Assembly (NCBI GenBank): GCA_009809945.1
Contig: WTPW01000090.1
Coordinates: 15,367-79,366 of the forward strand
Length of the DNA stretch: 64,000 nt
Direction of reading: 5' to 3'
DNA from: Gigaspora margarita
Lineage: Eukaryota > Glomeromycota > Glomeromycetes > Diversisporales > Gigasporaceae
A model generated the notes under the pieces. The model was not told the DNA's origin, made no database searches, and saw only the letters and a list, made by a program, of their open reading frames with translations. Below are positions 56,674 through 64,000 of this stretch, in pieces. The translations under genes were made by a program, and so were the position numbers. Numbering within the stretch: position 1 is the first letter of the stretch; each line of letters begins with the position of its first letter.

Positions 56674-57115
56674 TCACTTAAAATTCCAGCACCATCCGTT
56701 TCCAGCTTCAGCTGTGATATTCATTCCAAAAAGTCGATATAATACAAGCCCTTCAAACTAGATCTTTCGTTAAAAATTAGAATTTTTGATACTGCAGTTT
56801 AAAGCAGGGGTTTAAAACCAGGTTTATTGAATAGACATTAAATAAAACTCCAACACTGATATTTAATTTGTCAGATAATCGCTGTTGTTTCGTTGGAGAT
56901 AAGGTCGATGTCAGGAGCGTTATTAGAAATAATTATTTTTTAATTTTTTTTTTTTTTTGTTTTTTTTAACACAAAAAACATCAATAAACAAATAATCCAA
57001 GTTTTTACACAAATGTCTACTTACCAACCATCATAGTGTCATTCGTTTCATTTCCAGAATTTAAGACAAATCCAATACGCGCATGATTAAACCAATAAAT
57101 TTAAAGTAATGCAAT
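56674..57115 (-). pseudogene. Possible fragments of a host gene
   Basis: On the minus strand short non-repetitive frames stand out from the AT-rich background: one ending HARIGFVLNSGNETND then TMMV at a good donor (GTAAGTAG, near 57025), one reading NNAPDIDLISNETTAII (about 56925-56870), and one reading EGLVLYRLFGMNITAEAGNG (about 56755-56690). They cannot be joined with consistent splice sites. The first two vaguely recall the middle region of UDP-glucose:glycoprotein glucosyltransferase. A decayed fragment is the likeliest reading; chance is possible. Confidence 0.25.
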
Positions 57116-57519
57116 AATGAGTACTTACCTGCATCATATCTGTTTTTCATCCTTTAGACCTAATGCGGTACGCATTAAAACTATACTGCAGTAAATAGCT
57201 CTAAACGGCGAAACTTATCGCGTATGGAAACGTGAATGCAAGGATTTGTATTATTAAAAACAAAACTAATAGATTCTTAACCAATAGTTCGTACGTGTCA
57301 TTTTTTTATACCTAATCATAACTTATCCCTCCTTAACTTATTTAATTTCATGAATCCATATAAATATTATCATCAAACCAAAATCAAACCTTAAACTTTT
57401 TTTTCTCGATATAATTATTCTGACCTAGTTTTTCGGTAAATTCTTTAAATTTACCAAAAAACTATTACCATTCTTTTATAAACCTGAACTAGCTTTATAA
57501 TCATTTTTTATTAATAAAA

Positions 57520-58218
57520 ATGAAGGGAAAAATTTCTCGAACAGTTAGCTTTTGTCGAGAAAAAATGAAAGTTTCAATTTATGCTATTGCAGTTGCCACA
57601 GCAACTTTAGCATTACCTGCACCTAAACATGTTGAGGCGGATCAAAAGGATTCGAAAATAGTAAACAGCGATAAAGGTTTGTTTTAAATCTATTGATCGA
57701 ATTTATTGGATAAATTTAATATATATATATTTATATATATATCACATATATATATATATATATATATTTAAATTCCAATTTCTAATAACGCTTATTTTTT
57801 TGTAGCTGGAAAACGTCATAAACCATCGAAAACTCCAGACATTCCCATAGTAATAGTCGAACCACAACCATCTCCTGAACCACAACCTCAAAAATCAACG
57901 CCGCTGCCTCAAAATTTAGAAGTAAACCCTAAAAAATCAATTTATAATTGGCATCCTAAAGTGGTTGATCGAAGTAATCCTCCTCCACCAGACAGACCTG
58001 AACGTCGACATTCACATCAACCAATATCTTATATTGATCAACCAGAATTTGAACGACGACGATCATATAGTCCTATACAGCCTCCACGGCCTGATTCTCC
58101 AACAATTCCCACTGTTGATTTCGATGATAATAGTGATAAAAAGGATGATATGAATAGTATACTAAAGACTAATAGTCAACGTATATTACCTTCTGTAGTT
58201 ATTGATTCACGTTATTAA
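57520..58218 (+). CDS. Small secreted proline-rich protein
   Basis: Two exons (57520-57676, 57806-58218; GTTTGT donor, TTGTAG acceptor, in phase) encode 189 residues. From the second in-frame ATG (57565, Met16) the sequence MKVSIYAIAVATATLALPAP is a good signal peptide; starting at Met1 puts a basic 15-residue extension before it, so Met16 may be the true start. A Lys-Arg site (residues 55-56, AGKR) lies at the exon junction and suits Kex2 cleavage. The rest is hydrophilic and proline-rich (PEPQPQKSTPLPQN, NPPPPDRPERR, YSPIQPPRPDSP), ending in an acidic to neutral tail (DFDDNSDKKDD). No cysteine follows the signal. No known domain is recognised; a secreted effector or cell-wall protein is possible, but that is only an inference. 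Confidence 0.75.
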
Positions 58219-58965
58219 ATTATTAATTTGTTTTTTTAGTCAATCAGAATTTCTTTTTTTTTTATTTGTATTTGATTATTTATATACTTATTTACATACC
58301 TAACTGCACTTTGTATCTATTTTTTAACATGTCATCATTGCATTTATCCATGATAACTATCTGAAAAATATTTTTTTTTCTTAACAAAAGATAGTTTTTC
58401 GTTATTTGTAAGTTACAGTATATAATGAGTTATTTCTCACTTTTTTTTTTTTTGTTTTTTTTTTTTTTTGGTTTACTTATGTTTTTATTAAACATTCTAT
58501 GCAAGCATCCTTTTTTTTTGTATAAGAGTGTGTATGATATTAATGCTTTTTCAATTTGCATAATGTATCTATCTACATGAAATGGGGATATATTAATTTA
58601 TACAATAGTGTTAATGATCTATAGTGATTATAGTTTGATTCAATTTGTGCAATTTCACTATCGTTAAATCCCGACAGCCTCCGTACATCCGTACAGTACT
58701 GCATAAAGTACCCCTTTGAAAATTATTTCCTTTAAATGGTATCGAGGTACTATTATAGATTCTAATTTTAACATTTTTGAAAACTATCCCGGTATAATCA
58801 AATAGCCCGAATCAATGATACTGTTATACGATTAACTCATATGATTAATACCTCTTCAATATACCCTCTCGTATAGTATTCCCGGGTATTATTAATTTTT
58901 GAAAAAGATCGTAGTCTCGCATGCAGCACTGTACGATAATAATTAAATAATCAATGTTCTGGATC
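58219..58965. other. 3' flank of the secreted-protein gene
   Basis: T-rich downstream DNA; poly(T) stretches at 58252-58263 and 58441-58469. No gene recognised. Confidence 0.4.
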
Positions 58966-59052
58966 TCTTGCAGTATAAGTGACCTTATCTTATAATCAAT
59001 TAATTAATAATATATAGGTTCATTTTATTCGAGAGTCACTTATACTGCAAGA
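58966..59052. mobile_element. 87-base foldback MITE
   Basis: Ends TCTTGCAGTATAAGTGAC and GTCACTTATACTGCAAGA are perfectly complementary over 18 bases. The inner sequence is AT-rich. The target duplication is not clear. Confidence 0.65.
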
Positions 59053-60906
59053 AATTCGTTCTTTTATCTAGAGTGGGTTAGGGCGGTCCTCAAAAACGTT
59101 GGTCATGTGCTCCGTGTCACACTATCAACCAGTGTTGTCACGCAGACACGGACCGGACCGGACGTCCGTGCTTGTGCAGACATTTGTACATTGTCAGTAA
59201 ATAAATACCCAGTCCAATGCACCGGACATTACCCAATGTCCGCCAAATCTGATACAGCTACATTTTAAAAAGTATTAATTTTTTTTATTTTTTATTTTTA
59301 TTTATTTTTTCTTTTATTTGTTATTTTATTTTATAATTTTATTTTTATTCATTTATTTATTTTATTCATTTATTTATTTTTTATTTTTTAATTTAATTTT
59401 TTATATTTATTTTAATTTATCACTTTTATTTATTATTTAAGAGTTTGTTGGAGATTTCTTTGATTTAAGTTTTTTTTAAATACATTTGATCCAGTTACTA
59501 ACTTCTACTTTCTTCTGGTTTAATTCATTCGTTCTTGAAGTGGCATTTGTAAGACTTTTTGTTTTATAGCTGTTTTTCATAAATTCTGGGACACTTTGAA
59601 AAATTGATGACCAAAAATCGACATCAGTAATTTATTGATTCAGACTCTGTAACTTATCATCACCAATTTTTTAAGATGTTTCAGAATTTATGAAAATAGT
59701 TGTAAAGGTAAATACTTAGTAAGATCTCTCTAAAAGCAATCCTTCTAAATTCAACACCTTTTTGAGATTCGATATATATTAGCATTCCAGGAGTGATTGA
59801 CTTTGAAGTCATAGATGTCCAATTCTCTGCTTTGATATTACAAAATCTGTGACCTTTGACTTTTTTTCATGAATTTTCGAATCTAAATTATTAAAATATT
59901 AGTAAACTAGCATTAATAAACTAATAAATATAAGGGGAATTTATGCATCGGGTCCCAAATTTGAAAAAAATTATGAATTAGGGCCCAACTTAAAAATTTT
60001 TATTTATAAAGGCCTAATTTTTGAAAATATTACAAATATGGGCTCAAGTAATTTTGTGTCGTACGCTTAAGCAAGATCTCAAGCCAATCATGATTTAACT
60101 TACTTGTACGTACGTACGAGCATACAGTATGTAGCTCAAATTTTACTTCTGCCGCATAAGTGTCGTTATTACTACATTAACTAGTAATCATATATTCAAT
60201 ATATAAGTATAAAATATATGGCACTTACTTATTAGTAAATTTCTTTTGTCCCAATTTTCTAACTTCTTTCGTCTCGATTTTCTAATAATTGCTTATAAAA
60301 TCATCTTCATCTTCGATTTAAAGGGTACCGGTCAAAATTCCGACAAACAGAATCCTGTTGGTCGAAATTTTTGTTCATGCCGATAGGGGTCGATTTTAGA
60401 CCGGTTGTTAATCACGAGATTAATGATTACATTTGAAGATCGATTGGTTACCCGCATCGATTACTACTACATTTTGGAGATCGTACGTTACCCGATTTAA
60501 TGACTACATTTTTCTGTGAACTATTACTTCATTTTTGTTTCACCTTAGTTTTTCTTCCCATTACTACATTTTACATGTATTAAGTAATTATTACTTCATT
60601 TATTGAATCTTTAAAGATCATTACCTTATAATGTGTAAACACTCTGTTATAATTACTGCAAAGAGTCGTGAGAAAGTGTAAGTAGAAAATCGTTTATAAA
60701 GAATTGGCTTTCGGAAGAGGAACGGGTAGATTTTTATTGTTAAAAAAATTATAAAAAAATTATTACTTGTATATAATTACTTAAAAATAATCTTTAAATA
60801 AAAATCACATTTATTTTATCCCTTGAATATAAAAACATAAAAATTCGAATAAATAAATATTATCCATGCATAAGTTTCTACAACATAATATCGAAAATAA
60901 ATAAAT
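59053..60906. other. Non-coding region before the retrotransposon
   Basis: Contains a GC-rich palindromic stretch (CGGACCGGACCGGACGTCCG near 59149), a long T/A-rich tract (59275-59440), an imperfect inverted pair at 59577-59697 (TTCATAAATTCTGGGACA) and a GTAC run at 60106-60118. No gene recognised. Confidence 0.4.
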
Positions 60907-61138
60907 TGTTGGGACAAACGAAATTGAGCCTAAAAACTCTCACATTCTTTTAATAAATCGCTCTTCTAATATTTTGAATAAATACGTTCAACCTAAACGT
61001 AATGAAACTTTAATGATTGTGGCCCAGTAACTGAATTGGTATACAAGTTTTAGAAGTCTCTCCCAAGGCCACAACATTTTTGGTACCAGTTGTGTGAAAT
61101 GATACAGTTCCTACTCACCTTAAGATAATTTACGAACA

Positions 61139-61169
<31 letters not shown>

Positions 61170-64000
61170 AAATAAAAAAAAAAAACAGATTATAGTCAAA
61201 GAAAAGATGTGGCGAAATAGTTCTACACACGAGGATAGCAGTAACAGCGGACGTTATGTGGGTACTCCAATGAGTAAAAACAATGAGGAATGTACCAAGC
61301 TCTTTGTGGAAACCGAACAACCTGGTGACCAGAACCAACAAATGCAACAACTCTTGCAAGCTATGATAAACACTTTAAATCAACCACGGGGTCCGCAGGT
61401 GGAAAATTCAGAGCAAAATTTGGTGAATATTTCTACGTTTACTAGAGGAAACCAAGATCTGGTAGAGTGGTTGGAAGCAATAGACAGAGCCTTTGAAGCC
61501 AATAATATTGTGGGAGCAAGAAAACTGTCTGTAGTTGGTGCATACCTAACCGGTCTTGCTGCTTCCTGGTGGAAAAATCGTAGGAATCAAGAACCCCAAA
61601 TTTTAACTTGGAGTAATAAATTGGCCCCGATTCAAGGATTTGTGCAGCAGTTTCAGTTGAATTTTTGTACTCAGGCGCTAATAACTCAGTGGAATTCTGA
61701 ACTGCTAACTCGCCGTCAGAGACCAGGAGAGTCTGTGAACCAGTATGCCCAAGATATGTTGGTTATGTTCCAGCATGTAGCTAGGGTAGGGAATCAATAT
61801 CCTAAAATAATGAAGGCACAAATGTTTGTACAGGGTCTTCAGCCTGATTTGTCATTAGCAGTCAGACCTTTTATGTCAAATACGATCTAGGAAGCCATCG
61901 AAAAGGCTCAGATGTGCGAATTAACCTTCGCTCGTGGTGTAGCTGCTTGTGGGCCTGCTTTGATTTATAACACAGTGACTAATCCTGTGATAGCCCAATT
62001 CCCAGTACCTCAGGTGACCTGTGCCGTAGGAGCCCCAGTTGTGTCAGCCCCTACTACTCCAGTCTTGAATAATCAAATGGAGCAAATGGTCTTATTGATG
62101 AGAGAAGTAGTGTCAGCTGTGAAAGGTAGAAGGAAGGATGGTAATAATTATCCTCGTTTTCCTTTAAACAAAAATTAACAGAGAAGAACTAATCGACTGC
62201 TAACTTGTTTCGCCTGTTAGCAACAAGGGCATTATAGTTGGAATTGTCCAAATATAAACTGTGCGTCAGCCCAAAGTAATAAACAAGCTTCATCTATAGG
62301 TTCTCAAGGTAATACCATAGAAAATCGGGAAGCCACCAGAATGTGTGCCCCAGACTCAAGCATTGGTAGCACAGTTAGAACAAGATTTGGATAGTTTAAA
62401 CTAAATGATACACCTTTAGAGGGTGAGTGTGCGTCGACCAGTACAAATCCCTCTGTAGCTGAATTAATGAAAGTATACGCCGCAAAAAGAAGAAAAGACA
62501 ATGCCGGAAAAGCTGTTGAAGTTCCTGACCCACCGGAGGAAGAAAATGTGGAAGCCAATAATAATAAAGAACCAAAAAGGAAGGTAGTAAAAAAGAAAAA
62601 ATAAAGCTAGTGGACCCCTCGATAATTACGAACATCCAACCATATTTAGTAATGACTGATTTGCAAAACAAAAAGGCCGATATAACGTATGCTCAGTTAT
62701 TCCAAGCAGCACCTAATATAAGAAAGGAGGCTATATGAGTACTGCACCCCAGTAAAATTACTAAGTCAAAATTTGTCGAATTTTGTCTGAATTGAACCAA
62801 TGATCAGTATATTACGTCTATATGCTGTGAGGCGCAAGTTAATAGTGAGCTGATTATTTTGATATTGGATAGTGGATCTTTGGGCTGTATAGTCTCGGCC
62901 AGTTTTTTTAAAAAAGCAGGAATATTGATCGACTGCCCATCAACAATAATGATGATAGGCATACAGTAAACGAAAAGGCCTCTAGGAGAAATAAATTGGT
63001 TCTCAGTTACTATAGGAACAAAAACTATTACTTCCAAGGCCGTGGTGACTGAAGCCGCGAATTATGCTATTATTGTAGAAAACAATTAGATGAGAAAAGC
63101 TCGAGCTCGATTGGATTGGGAAGTATGCGAGCTAATAATAAGGGACGGGAATAGAAAAATAAAGATTCCCACTGAGTACTACAAACTGGCAAATATTGGT
63201 GACCGAATATTAAGGAAGCCTAAATCGAAAAAGGAAGAGAAGAAAGTGAGTGATAAAGAGGTGGATTAAGATGATGATAATAGTGGAAGTGAGAAAGAGG
63301 AAGAAACAGATTCAGATGATGGAAGCAAAGATGACGAGTATGAAGAAGAGAATTAGTTAGCACAGCCATATTTATACTGCAAGTTTCGGCCAGTAGAAGA
63401 ACAATTAATAAAAAGATGTGAACGATGTTCAAAAGAAGGCATGAAGAGGAAGACTGTGTGTTGCAAAAAAACCTTGACGATTGGACTGTTTGTCTTATAG
63501 AGGAAATAAAGAATGAAGGCGAGACTTTTAATCTAGGGAAAATGAGTGCAAGTCAAAAGGAGCAGATGCAAGAACTATTGAACAAGTATCGGGACATTTT
63601 TGCACATGAACCTGCTCAACTCAGGAGAACAACTGTTGTACAACATGAAATCTACGTAGAAGAGAGACATCCTATTAAGCAGAGATATTACTCAACATCA
63701 AAAATAGAGCACGAATTTATTGGAAAAGAGATTGGAAGACTAAAAAAGACAGGTTTAATTCATCCATCTTATAGCCCATGGGCCTTGCTAGTGGTGCTTA
63801 TTAAAAAGAAAAATAGAAAACTACGTTTGTGCATAGACTATTGAAAATTAAATAAAAAAACTAAGCAGGATAGTTATCTACTTCCACAGATAAATGAACT
63901 TCTTGGTGCACTCAAAAACTCGGCATGGTAAACAACTTTGGACCTCGCAAGCAGTTTCTGGCAAGTAGGAGTTCATCCGTGGGATAGGGAGAAAATGGTC
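60907..64000 (+). mobile_element. Ty3/gypsy LTR retrotransposon fossil, 5' part
   Basis: A broken element that runs off the window. A candidate 5' LTR of about 170 bases (60907-61076) has TGTTG...CAACA ends. TGGTACCAGTTGTG at 61081 is a possible primer-binding site. A gag-like region (about 61.2-62.3 kb) has a capsid-type domain and a CCHC-knuckle-like stretch near its end. A protease-like region with an Asp-Ser-Gly triad is near 62.85 kb. The front of a reverse transcriptase (with a PSYSPWA-type motif) begins about 63.4 kb. The order gag-protease-RT and the RT text fit Ty3/gypsy. It carries roughly ten breaks, so it is dead but still easily recognised: moderate age. The 3' LTR lies outside. 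Confidence 0.8.
61138..61180. repeat. (AAAT)n microsatellite
   Basis: About eight AAAT units followed by an A-rich tail lie just before the gag-like region of the retrotransposon. Confidence 0.8.

Noticed and set aside
61021-61080. tRNA gene just before the retrotransposon gag region
   Set aside because: No B box and no foldable cloverleaf; the position fits the end of an LTR next to a primer-binding site.

Overview
The window is strongly AT-rich nuclear DNA of a fungus. The genes have several short GT-AG introns and fungal-type products (two 20S proteasome subunits, a DUF1761-type membrane protein, a type II membrane glycosyltransferase-like protein, a small secreted proline-rich protein). 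Gene style, base composition and the very high load of small nested transposons fit an arbuscular mycorrhizal fungus (Glomeromycotina, Rhizophagus-like). That placement is an inference, not proven here.

Layout. 0.3-0.6 kb: a degenerate copy of a hairpin-array repeat. 4.2-7.9 kb: a compact gene cluster with PRE2/beta5 (minus) and PRE7/beta6 (plus) divergent around a 199-base shared promoter, then a DUF1761 gene (minus). 8-12.8 kb: nested small DNA transposons (MITEs) and a better copy of the hairpin-array repeat. 13.5-14.8 kb: the glycosyltransferase-like gene. 15-21 kb: a dense MITE nest, elements inside elements, many with readable target-site duplications (TSDs) of 5, 8, 9 or 10 bases or TA. 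21-57 kb: a gene-poor island of tRNA-headed SINE-like elements, Tc1/mariner-like, hAT-like, Harbinger-like and TTAA-flanked MITEs, two large foldback elements (27.6-32.6 kb and 40.8-41.9 kb) and AT-rich low-complexity DNA. 57.5-58.2 kb: the secreted proline-rich protein gene. 60.9-64.0 kb: the 5' part of a broken Ty3/gypsy retrotransposon running off the edge.

The two proteasome genes encode beta subunits of the same 20S ring and share one promoter region, so they are probably co-expressed. No other functional grouping is evident. No transposase gene was recognised: every DNA element here looks non-autonomous and must have been moved by enzymes encoded elsewhere.

The most unusual features are (1) a dispersed repeat carrying an array of short hairpins with the core CTGTCGGGACGACAG; (2) a 5-kb foldback element whose two arms act as each other's empty site for later insertions; (3) a 1.1-kb foldback element with four near-palindromic hairpins; (4) a tRNA-headed SINE-like family about 970 bases long; and (5) several clear cases of element-in-element insertion.
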